NCBI GenBank assembly: GCA_013360535.1
Contig: JABWBL010000063.1
Coordinates: 1 to 11,532 of the forward strand
DNA length: 11,532 nt
From: Planctomycetaceae bacterium
GTDB lineage: Bacteria > Planctomycetota > UBA1135 > GCA-002686595
Reading direction: 5' to 3'
This document shows, one piece after another, positions 1 through 6,380 of the stretch (its first letter is position 1; the number at the start of each line of letters is the position of its first letter). The notes under the pieces were generated by a model that saw only the letters and a program-made list of their open reading frames with translations, was not told where the DNA came from and did no database searches. The translations under genes and the position numbers were made by a program.

Positions 1-393
1 CACCGCATGGCCGGCGAAGGCGGCGGCACCGGGCCCGACCTGACCGGCGCGGGCTCGCGCTTCAGCCGCTCGGATTGGCTCGACAACCTGCTCGAGCCGT
101 CGAAGGTCATCAGCGACCAGTACCAGGACACCGAGGTGCTCACCACCGACGGCGAGCTCTACGTCGGCCGCATCGAACGCGACGACGCGACCGGCATCAC
201 GCTGCGCCGCCTGCCGCCGCAGGAGGACACGCTCGACCTCGCGCGCGAGCAGATCGAGCGCCGCCGCCTGTACCCGTACTCGCGCATGCCCGCAGGCCTG
301 CTCGACGTGCTCAGCGAGGACGACCTGCGCGACCTCGCGGCCTTCGTGCTCTCCGGCGCCAACCCGGCCTCGCCAGAATTCCGCAAGCCATGA
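1..393 (+). CDS. C-terminal part of a c-type cytochrome / PVC-type haem-binding domain protein (5' end outside window)
   Basis: The reading frame is open from the first base and starts with His-Arg-Met, followed by GEGGGTGPDLTG. In haem-binding domains of PVC-type membrane-bound dehydrogenases this stretch directly follows the CXXCH haem site, so the first codon is probably the His of CXXCH and the two Cys lie just outside the window. Later segments fit the same family: LEPSKVISDQY, a short beta-rich region around TTDGELYVGRI, and the closing MPAGLLDVLSEDDLRDLAAF, where the Met may be the distal haem ligand (inference). Such domains usually end large exported sugar-dehydrogenase or beta-propeller proteins that pass electrons in the periplasm; which N-terminal domain this one carries cannot be seen. 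The ATG at base 7 is an internal Met, not the start. The stop overlaps the next gene's ATG (ATGA), suggesting cotranscription and coupled translation. Confidence 0.85.
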   Translation, partial: HRMAGEGGGTGPDLTGAGSRFSRSDWLDNLLEPSKVISDQYQDTEVLTTDGELYVGRIERDDATGITLRRLPPQEDTLDLAREQIERRRLYPYSRMPAGLLDVLSEDDLRDLAAFVLSGANPASPEFRKP

Positions 394-854
394 GCGACGC
401 CCTCGAGCCGGTCCTCGTCAGCGCCTGCCTCCTCGGCGTCGAGTGCCGCTACGACGGCCGCCACAACAAGGACGGCGTGCTCGAGCGCGAGCTCGCCTCG
501 CGTGGCCAGCGCGCCGTCCCCTTCTGCCCCGAGGAATCCGGCGGCCTCCCGACGCCGCGCCCACCCGCCTGGATCGAACGCGACTCCGCCGCCGCCGTGC
601 TCGACGGCCACTCGCGCATCGTCACCGACTCCGGCACCGACGTGACGCCGCAATTCCGCGCCGGCGCCGACGCCGCCCTCGCCCTCTGCCAGCTCCACGG
701 CATCCGCTCCGCCTTCCTCAAGGAACGCTCCCCCTCCTGCGGCACCTGCCACACCCACATCGCCGGCTCCCTCACCCCCGGCCCCGGCCTCACCACCGCC
801 CTCCTCCAACGCCACGGCATCACCGTCACTGGCATCGCCGGCCGCCGCGAGTAG
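390..854 (+). CDS. DUF523 family protein, TudS-like thiouracil desulfidase candidate
   Basis: 154 residues, a complete short DUF523 protein. The family signature is clear: SACLLGVECRYDG near the N-terminus (Cys13), CPEESGGLPTPR (Cys46), DVTPQFRAGA at about 84-93, and LKERSPSCG (Cys117). In the characterised DUF523 enzyme TudS, three conserved cysteines hold a [4Fe-4S] cluster that removes sulfur from thiouracil. Cys13, Cys46 and Cys117 are the equivalent candidates here. Substrate and activity in this organism are inferred from the family, and many members are uncharacterised. No signal peptide or membrane segment, so cytoplasmic. The start is the ATG overlapping the upstream stop by four bases; it places the conserved SACLLG motif at residues 11-16, as is usual. 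The 3' third is extremely C-rich at third codon positions. The gene converges with the beta-helix gene, 4 bases away. Confidence 0.88.
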   Translation: MSDALEPVLVSACLLGVECRYDGRHNKDGVLERELASRGQRAVPFCPEESGGLPTPRPPAWIERDSAAAVLDGHSRIVTDSGTDVTPQFRAGADAALALCQLHGIRSAFLKERSPSCGTCHTHIAGSLTPGPGLTTALLQRHGITVTGIAGRRE

Positions 855-858
855 CGAG

Positions 859-1998
859 TTACTTGCGGCCCGGGCGCGCGAAGGCGCCGAACTTGGAGGA
901 TGGGCTCTTGGGGAGCTGGCGGAAGTTGCCGGCGGCGAGGTCGACGAAGAGCGGAGCGGCGCCGGAGAGGCCGTCTTTTTCAGGCGTGGGGAGCGCGGGA
1001 GCGGGGCGCGAGGGAGCGTCCTCGCAGTGCCAGAAGTTGCGCGCGAACTCGAAGGTCTCGGGCGCGGTGGCGTCGCCGACGTTGACGGCGGTGCGCAGCT
1101 CGTCGGAGCGGTAGACGATCAGGTTGTCCGTGAAGACGCCGTTGCGCGAGGGCACGAAGCCGGGCTCGCGGGTCTCCTGCAGGATGCGCGCGAGCCACTT
1201 GCGCGGGCGGACGAACGTGTTGAAGCGCACGGTGGCTCCGTCGACGCCGACGAAGGCGAGCGGGGCGAGGGAGCCAGTGAACGTGCAGCCTTCGACAGTG
1301 ATCGCGCGAGCCTCGAAACCGGCTGGTTTCGGCCGGAAAAACGCCAGTCCGGTCGAGCCGCCGAGGTTGACGGCGCGCTGGCCGGCGTCGACGAACGTGC
1401 AGTCGCGCAGGGTCACGTCGTGGGTGCCGCCCTTGAGTTGCACGCCAGTCGCGGCGGCGTTCTCGTCGCGGTCCCGCACGCTGCATTCGAGGAGCAAGCC
1501 GTCGCGGCAACCGACCATGTCGACGGCCGAACCGCCGCGCCCCCAGCGCTCGACCGTGCAGCCCTCGAGACGGAAGTCCGCGACGCCGGAGAGCTTGATG
1601 CCGTCCTCGTTGCCGTTGCGCCCGCAGTCGCGCACGGCGAGCCCGCGCAGCACGAGGTGGTGCGCGGAATGATCGAGCGCGCCGCCGTCGTCGATGTTGA
1701 GGCCGTTCGCTGGCGCGCCGCGGATCTCGAAGTCGGCGAGCACGAGGTGCTGCGGCGCTTGCAGGTGGATGCCGCCGGTGAACACGGCGGGTTGTTTCGG
1801 GTCGGCGGAGCGCAGCTCGATGGGTTTGTCCGCGCTGCCGCGGATGTGCTCGGCGCTGAAACCTTCGTAGTTGCCGGGAGCGAGCAGCACGCACGTGCCG
1901 GGTTTCGCTTCGCGCAACGCCGCGCGCAGCTCCGCGGTCGTGGAGACACGCACGTCACCGAAGGGGATGAACCCGAGCACGAGTGCGGCGAGACACAT
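859..1998 (-). CDS. Secreted right-handed parallel beta-helix protein (pectate lyase-like fold)
   Basis: 379 residues from an ATG at 1998. After a hydrophobic N-terminus (residues 1-13) comes the typical opening of polysaccharide-lyase/beta-helix proteins: a TTAELRAALREAKPG helix, VLLAPGNYEGF, and IELRSADPKQPAVFTGG. Repeated short beta coils follow, such as LVLADFEIRGAPANGLNID, LVLRGLAVRDCG, FRLEGCTVERWG and VTLRDCTFVDAG, each coil about 22-26 residues and often with a buried Cys or Asn. The fold resembles PL6/chondroitinase-B-like proteins, but no catalytic residues could be assigned, so it may bind or cleave an extracellular polysaccharide, or neither. The hydrophobic start lacks the usual positive n-region. 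The ATG lies only 2 bases from the edge of the large palindrome, and no other in-frame start is close, so the original 5' end may have been replaced. No Shine-Dalgarno sequence is visible. Confidence 0.8.
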   Translation of the reverse strand: MCLAALVLGFIPFGDVRVSTTAELRAALREAKPGTCVLLAPGNYEGFSAEHIRGSADKPIELRSADPKQPAVFTGGIHLQAPQHLVLADFEIRGAPANGLNIDDGGALDHSAHHLVLRGLAVRDCGRNGNEDGIKLSGVADFRLEGCTVERWGRGGSAVDMVGCRDGLLLECSVRDRDENAAATGVQLKGGTHDVTLRDCTFVDAGQRAVNLGGSTGLAFFRPKPAGFEARAITVEGCTFTGSLAPLAFVGVDGATVRFNTFVRPRKWLARILQETREPGFVPSRNGVFTDNLIVYRSDELRTAVNVGDATAPETFEFARNFWHCEDAPSRPAPALPTPEKDGLSGAAPLFVDLAAGNFRQLPKSPSSKFGAFARPGRK

Positions 1999-1999
1999 G

Positions 2000-2224
2000 G
2001 CGTTGAGCGCGAGAATACCGGGCGAGCGAGAATCCGGGCCGAGTGCGAGCGCGAGCGAAAATACCGAGCCAGAGCAATTTTTTCTGCAAACTGCGGCCTG
2101 CGTCGACGGCGTTGCCGTCGACGCAGGCCGCAGTTTGCAGAAAAAAATGCTCTGGCTCGGTATTTTCGCTCGCGCTCGCACTCGGCCCGGATTCTCGCTC
2201 GCCCGGTATTCTCGCGCTCAACGC
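2000..2224. repeat. 225-bp near-perfect palindrome (111-bp arms, 3-base spacer)
   Basis: Bases 2000-2110 pair with 2114-2224 around the spacer GTT at 2111-2113. Checked base by base, the only mismatch is 2077 against 2147 (both A on the plus strand), beside a run of six or seven T. Outside 2000 and 2224 pairing stops at once. The element fills the whole gap between the methyltransferase and the beta-helix gene, and overlaps the last 7 bases of the methyltransferase including its TGA. Its transcript could form one 111-bp hairpin. Because both strands read the same, they encode almost the same spurious peptide. It may act as a terminator or RNA-processing structure, or be a MITE-like or repeated palindromic element; no target-site duplication was found at the edges. 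Confidence 0.93.
2005..2070 (+). repeat. Three imperfect ~18-base direct repeats inside the palindrome arm
   Basis: Within the left arm a unit of the form GAGCGnGAATACCGGGC occurs three times: at 2005-2023, 2024-2040 and 2053-2070, each starting GAGCG and ending in an A-rich then CCGGGC or CCGAGC block. The same three units appear inverted in the right arm (about 2154-2219). This suggests that the arm grew from short repeats before or after it was inverted. Their function is unknown. Confidence 0.6.
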
Positions 2225-2985
2225 GCTCGCGGCTTGCCCGAGACGACGACCTGGAAGCTCAGGATGCGCAGGAAGCGCGTTGAACAGATCCAGCGGTCGA
2301 TCGCGAGCATCTTGCGCACGATCCACGCATTCCCCGGCACCCAGCGCAGGATGCCGATGTGGTCGGGAAAGCCTGCGAAGACGTACCCGAGGAACCCATA
2401 CCGGCCCGCGTAGACGAGCTCGAAGCCCGAACGCTCCATCAGGCCGACCAGCTCGTCCTTCGTGAAGCCGCGGTCGTCGGGATGGAAGTGCGGCGAGATG
2501 CGGTACATCGCCGCGCGCGCCCAGCGGATCAGGAAGTTGTCGTTGCAGGGCTCGCTCATGATGAGCACGCCTTCCGGCCGCAGCGCGCGCGCGCAGTTCG
2601 ACAGGAAACGCACGTGGTCGCGCGTGTGGTGCAGGCTGCCCTTGCAGAAGATCGCGTCGAAGGAGCGGTCGATGAACGGCAGGCGCTCGGCGTCGGCGGT
2701 CACGAGTCGCGCGCCCGGCACGTACTGCTCGCTCACGCGCAGCATCGCGTGGCTGATGTCGAGCCCGACCGCGCCCGGCCGCAGGGCCTCGAGTTCCGCG
2801 AGGAAGAAGCCCGTTCCGCAGCCGAGGTCGAGCACGCGCTCGGAACGCTCCGGCAACAGGCGCAGCATCTCCGCATGCCAGTCCTCCTGGAACAGGCGCG
2901 AAAACTCGAAGCTGTAGCGGTAGGCGTAGCGCGGGGCGAGCGCCTTGTGCAGCTCGATCTGTTCGAGGGCGTTGGATGCGGACAC
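2218..2985 (-). CDS. Class I SAM-dependent methyltransferase (Methyltransf_11 type)
   Basis: 255 residues. Motif I, VLDLGCGTG, is at 51-59 and binds S-adenosylmethionine; the acidic end of strand 2 is in VGLDIS at 73-78; a DAERLPF segment and the FDAIFCKGSLHHT stretch near 108-120 match motifs II and III of the Methyltransf_11 family. The C-terminal half is typical of methyltransferases acting on small or lipid-like acceptors, but the acceptor cannot be read from sequence. Some hydrophobic C-terminal stretches could touch the membrane. The start is a GTG at 2985, which leaves a normal 50-residue lead into motif I; no Shine-Dalgarno is visible. It follows the LPG_TM-type membrane gene by 36 bases on the same strand. 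Its TGA stop lies inside the arm of the large palindrome, so the last two or three codons may have been altered by it. Confidence 0.85.
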   Translation of the reverse strand: MSASNALEQIELHKALAPRYAYRYSFEFSRLFQEDWHAEMLRLLPERSERVLDLGCGTGFFLAELEALRPGAVGLDISHAMLRVSEQYVPGARLVTADAERLPFIDRSFDAIFCKGSLHHTRDHVRFLSNCARALRPEGVLIMSEPCNDNFLIRWARAAMYRISPHFHPDDRGFTKDELVGLMERSGFELVYAGRYGFLGYVFAGFPDHIGILRWVPGNAWIVRKMLAIDRWICSTRFLRILSFQVVVSGKPRAR

Positions 2986-3021
2986 GGGGCGGTGGAGGGC
3001 AAAGCGTATCCCGCGCGCGGG

Positions 3022-4029
3022 CTACTTGCGCCGAGCGAGTCCCATCAACACGTGGCCGACCACCCCGAACAGCACGGTGTCGAAGAGCTGCACGAGGTGC
3101 ACGCCGACGCCGCCGGGAAGGGAAATTTCTGCCGGGACGCCGACCCAGCGGAAGCCGAGCACCCAGCCGGCCTCCTGCGTGCCGAAGCCCGCGAAGGAGT
3201 TGATCGGGAGCAGGTTCATGAGCACCGCGACGCTCGAGCCGAAGCTCGCGTGCAGGAACCCGACACCATCCGGCAGGCCGAAGCCCTGCGCGAGCACGCC
3301 ATAGAACGCGAAGATCAGGAGCCAAACCACGAACGACAGCGCGAGCGCCGCTCCGCGCACACGGCCATGACCTGCGGTGCGCAGCGCGACCTTCAGCGAC
3401 CCCGCGTGCTTCTCGATGCGCGCGCCGAGGCCCAGCATCCCCAGAAACTTCTGCAAGGGCGCGATGAGCACGTCCCCACGCGCCGCCAGCGCCAGAAACA
3501 CCGCCGCTCCGGCTGCAAACGCCGCGACCGCCGCGTAACCGAGCGCGAGCGGCCCTTCCCAATGCGCGCCAAGGCACAGGGCCAGCGTGACGACCGCCAT
3601 GCACGCGCACAGCGCCGCGAGGTCGAAGAGGCGCGACACCACGAGTGACGCGATGCTCTCCGCCGCCGGCACGCCGCAAGTGCGCCCGAGGTACAGCGGC
3701 AACGTCGCCTCGCCGGTCTTCGCCGGCAGCACGTACACCGCGAGGTTGTGGGCGCTCGTGACGGCGAGCAGGCTCGCGCGCGGCGGTCGGTGCTGCTCGG
3801 GCAGGAGCACGCGGAAACGCTCGGCCCGCGCGATGTAGATCGCGCTGTGCAACGCGAGGGCTCCGAGGAACACGAGCGGGTCGAGCCGCGCCAGCGTGCG
3901 GCCGAGCTCGTTCGCGTCGACGCCACCAAACCAGAACAGCGCCGCGACGAGCGCGAGGCCGAGCGCGGTCGAGAGCGCGAAACGCACCCAGCGCTGACCG
4001 CCGGGTGCGGGTCGGGGGGATTCGCTCAC
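3022..4029 (-). CDS. Integral membrane protein, LPG_synthase_TM / UPF0104 family
   Basis: 335 residues, mostly hydrophobic, with about eight or nine predicted membrane segments (roughly 17-36, 51-68, 86-103, 127-153, 160-183, 226-250, 258-274, 280-298, 308-330). The family landmarks are LPAKTGEATLPLYLGR at 101-116 and NLLPINSFAGFGTQEAG at 272-288, matching the conserved PaK/R-x-GE and P-x-x-GG-x-G-x-x-E patterns of the membrane domain of lysylphosphatidylglycerol synthase (MprF). The cytoplasmic lysyl-transferase domain is absent, as in many UPF0104 proteins next to glycosyltransferases, which are thought to move or handle lipid-linked substrates. The start is a GTG at 4029, 10 bases after the upstream VWA gene's stop, so the two are probably cotranscribed. 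The next gene downstream encodes a methyltransferase. A transport role is inferred. Confidence 0.83.
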   Translation of the reverse strand: MSESPRPAPGGQRWVRFALSTALGLALVAALFWFGGVDANELGRTLARLDPLVFLGALALHSAIYIARAERFRVLLPEQHRPPRASLLAVTSAHNLAVYVLPAKTGEATLPLYLGRTCGVPAAESIASLVVSRLFDLAALCACMAVVTLALCLGAHWEGPLALGYAAVAAFAAGAAVFLALAARGDVLIAPLQKFLGMLGLGARIEKHAGSLKVALRTAGHGRVRGAALALSFVVWLLIFAFYGVLAQGFGLPDGVGFLHASFGSSVAVLMNLLPINSFAGFGTQEAGWVLGFRWVGVPAEISLPGGVGVHLVQLFDTVLFGVVGHVLMGLARRK

Positions 4030-4039
4030 TCGTGTGGGC

Positions 4040-6298
4040 TCACTGGAACTTGCGGTGCGTGCCGCCGGAATCGGCCGCGATCCACTCGAGCACCTGGAAC
4101 GTGCCGCCGACCGCGACCGTGTGGATCACGATGCGCCGGTGCTGGTTCCACAGCGCCACTCGCTGGCGGATCACCTGCGGGTCGGTGATCTCGCCGACGC
4201 TCGGCTCGCCGTCGGACAACACGATGATCGTGTCGACGTCCTTGTCGGTGAACGCGGTGCGCAGCGCGTCGTACAGGTTCGTGCCGCCCGCGGCGCCGAG
4301 CGTGCCGACGAACTTCTTCGCATCCTCGCGACCGGTCGTGCCCGACTTCGTCAGGCCACCGTCGAGCCACGAGTCGACGTCCGAGCTGAACACGAGAATG
4401 TTGAACAGGCTCTCGGGCTCGAGCGAGTCGATGCAGCGCTGCAGCTCGGTCTTGGCGACCTCGATGCGCGGCTTGCCTTGCTTGCCGACGTATTCGCTTC
4501 GCAGCATCTCGTTCATCGAGCCGGACACGTCGATGATGAACACGACGCGGTGCGACAGGATGCGGATGCCGAAGAACTGCGCGGTCTTGGTCGTCGCCTT
4601 GAGCCGGCGCATCTCCTCCTCGGCCTCGAGCTTGGAGAGATCGGCGAGCGAAATCGGCTGGAAACCGGCGCCTTCCTTGTCCCACCACGCCTTCCACGCT
4701 TGCGCGGAGGTGCGGAACGGCTTGCCCGAGAGCTTCCACAGCGCTTCGGCATAGCGCGCGAGCATCAGGCCCGATTCCTTCTGCATCGCCTCGACCAACG
4801 CGCCGGCGCTCTCCGGCGCGCGCAGCGCGACGAGGCCGTCGAGCGCGGCGTAACGCGTCGACCAGTCGGGACTGCCGAGCGCCGCCGCAAGGATCGGCAC
4901 GTGCTTCTTGTCGCCCAGCTTGCCGAGCTGCATCAGCGCCGCATTGCGCACTTCGACCTCGGGGCCGCCCGCCAGCGTCTCGAGCTCCTTCGTCCACGCC
5001 GCGTCGCCCTTGCGCAGGCTCGTCAACGCGTCGACCGCCGCCGACAGCACCAGCGGATCCTTGCCCGTGCGCAGCACCGTCGAGAGCTCCGGCTCGATCG
5101 CCTTGTCGCCGCTCGCGCCCAGCATCGCGATCGTCGCCAGCACGAGGTCACGCTGCGTGTTGTACTCCGGATCGTTCGCCTTCGGCGGCGCCTTCTTGAT
5201 CCCGTCGAGCACCTCCTTCGCGAGCGTCTTCATCAGCTTCTCGTCGCGATAGCCCTTGAGCGCCCGCAACACGAAGCGCTGCTCGTACAGCTTGCCCTTG
5301 CCGAGCATCTTCACGAGCTTCTTGTCCGTCGCATCGTCGCGCAGCGCCGCGATGTGATCGGCGAGCGCCTCGCGCAGGAGCTCCGGCATCACGTCCTCGT
5401 TGCCGCGCCCCTCGTCGACCAGCCGCGCCGCGAGCTTGGCACCCTCCGCCGCGACCAGAATGCGAATCGCCTCGACCCGCACCGCGTCGCGCTCCGTCTT
5501 GTCGTCGTAGATCGTCTCCGCGAGGTCGCGCAGCCCCTTGTCGCCGCGCCGCTCGATCTCGAGCAGCGCCAGCTTGCGGATGCCCCACAACTCAGTGACG
5601 TTGTCGCGCTCCTTCTCGCGCGCGAGCTCGAAGAGGCGCGGCAGCGCGAGCCCCTGCGCGACCTGCTCGAACGCCAGCTCGCGAATCGCCTTGACCGTGT
5701 GCACCGCGCGCGCAGGCTCGGCGTCCTTGTCCTTCTTGCCCTTGTCCTTGTCCTTCTCCTTGCTCGCCGCCGCCGCCGGGCCATTGAACACGCGCTCGAA
5801 GAACTCCTTGTCCTCTGCGCTCGCCATGCGCACCACGCGCTCCATCGCGCGCTCGCGCACGTCGTCCTGCGCCCCCGACTCGACGATCGTCTTGAGGAAG
5901 TGCTTGCCCAGGTGCGTGCAGTTGCCGAGCGTCGCCAGCGCCATCGTGCGCAGCTCCTGCTCCTCGCTCGTCGTCGCCACGTCCGTCAGCCGCTGCAGCG
6001 CCGGCTGCTCCGCATCGCCGATGCCGTCGAAGTTGCCGAGCGCCTTCACCACCTCGCGCCGCATGTAGATCGACCCGAAGGCCGATTCGTACAGCTCGAT
6101 CAGCGCCAGCGCCGCCTCGCGCGTCCGCACGAGCCCCAACTCCGCGATCAGCTTCGGATCCGCCTCGTCCCGGCTCTTCTTGAGCTCCGCCACGATCGTC
6201 GCCACATCCGCGCGCGCCGCCCGCGGCCCGATCGTCGACGGTGGGAACGAAAGCGGCGCCAGCAACGCCAGCGACAACACGAGAGCGCGGAACATCAT
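4040..6298 (-). CDS. Exported HEAT-repeat protein with C-terminal VWA domain
   Basis: 752 residues. A signal peptide covers about 1-30 (MMFRALVLSLALLAPL, likely cleavage after ARA). Residues about 31-540 are helical repeats of HEAT/armadillo type, e.g. VRNAALMQLGKLGDKKHVPILAAALGSP and TRYAALDGLVALRAPESAGALVEAM. They are interrupted at about 176-194 by a very charged Lys/Asp linker. A VWA domain fills about 575-752 with an intact MIDAS metal site: DVSGSMN at 590-596 (D590, S592, S594), GGTNLYDAL (T673) and LSDGEPS (D696). VWA domains with MIDAS bind a divalent ion and protein ligands, and HEAT repeats are scaffolds, so an envelope protein-protein interaction role is inferred. Two adjacent ATGs (6298, 6295) could start it; an AGGAAGG element precedes them. 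The next gene is 10 bases downstream. Similar proteins occur in planctomycetes without known function. Confidence 0.87.
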   Translation of the reverse strand: MMFRALVLSLALLAPLSFPPSTIGPRAARADVATIVAELKKSRDEADPKLIAELGLVRTREAALALIELYESAFGSIYMRREVVKALGNFDGIGDAEQPALQRLTDVATTSEEQELRTMALATLGNCTHLGKHFLKTIVESGAQDDVRERAMERVVRMASAEDKEFFERVFNGPAAAASKEKDKDKGKKDKDAEPARAVHTVKAIRELAFEQVAQGLALPRLFELAREKERDNVTELWGIRKLALLEIERRGDKGLRDLAETIYDDKTERDAVRVEAIRILVAAEGAKLAARLVDEGRGNEDVMPELLREALADHIAALRDDATDKKLVKMLGKGKLYEQRFVLRALKGYRDEKLMKTLAKEVLDGIKKAPPKANDPEYNTQRDLVLATIAMLGASGDKAIEPELSTVLRTGKDPLVLSAAVDALTSLRKGDAAWTKELETLAGGPEVEVRNAALMQLGKLGDKKHVPILAAALGSPDWSTRYAALDGLVALRAPESAGALVEAMQKESGLMLARYAEALWKLSGKPFRTSAQAWKAWWDKEGAGFQPISLADLSKLEAEEEMRRLKATTKTAQFFGIRILSHRVVFIIDVSGSMNEMLRSEYVGKQGKPRIEVAKTELQRCIDSLEPESLFNILVFSSDVDSWLDGGLTKSGTTGREDAKKFVGTLGAAGGTNLYDALRTAFTDKDVDTIIVLSDGEPSVGEITDPQVIRQRVALWNQHRRIVIHTVAVGGTFQVLEWIAADSGGTHRKFQ

Positions 6299-6306
6299 GG
6301 TTGGAG

Positions 6307-6313
6307 CCTTCCT
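6307..6313 (-). promoter_or_regulatory. Shine-Dalgarno-like site for the HEAT/VWA gene
   Basis: On the minus strand AGGAAGG ends 8 bases before the ATG at 6298, a normal ribosome-binding distance. It is the only clear Shine-Dalgarno match among the genes of this window and supports the MM start. The 82-base gap (6299-6380) that contains it has no obvious hairpin; a weak TAGAGT element about 30 bases upstream of the ATG is too little to call a promoter. Confidence 0.5.
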
Positions 6314-6380
6314 GCACAGGCCGACCCCTACTCTAGAACTCCCCCCGCCCAGAGCTACACCCCGCCGCGTTCACCCTTCG

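Noticed and set aside
2043..2181. Nearly identical peptides beginning MRARAKIPSQS on both strands
   Set aside because: They arise only because the DNA is a palindrome, and there is no ribosome site. The minus-strand version runs into the beta-helix frame, but the ATG at 1998 is the sensible start.
2000..2224. Insertion sequence or transposon
   Set aside because: There is no transposase and no visible target-site duplication; the arms meet with only 3 bases between them. A MITE-like origin remains possible but is not supported by the window alone.
1027..2283. Plus-strand open frame of 418 codons opposite the beta-helix gene and crossing the palindrome
   Set aside because: It has low-complexity Ala/Arg/Val composition and no recognisable motif; the minus strand carries the real protein.
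3010..3021. Perfect 12-base palindrome CCCGCGCGCGGG between the membrane protein and methyltransferase genes
   Set aside because: It is too short and pure GC, has no loop and no U-run after it, and is expected by chance at this base composition; not called as a terminator.
1955..3679. Minus-strand open frame of 574 codons across the palindrome, methyltransferase and membrane protein genes
   Set aside because: It is Arg/Ala/Gly-rich and out of frame with two well-supported genes, so it is a shadow.
6299..6380. Possible promoter or terminator in the 82-base gap upstream of the HEAT/VWA gene
   Set aside because: There is a weak TAGAGT element but no convincing -35 box, and no hairpin. Only the Shine-Dalgarno-like site was kept.
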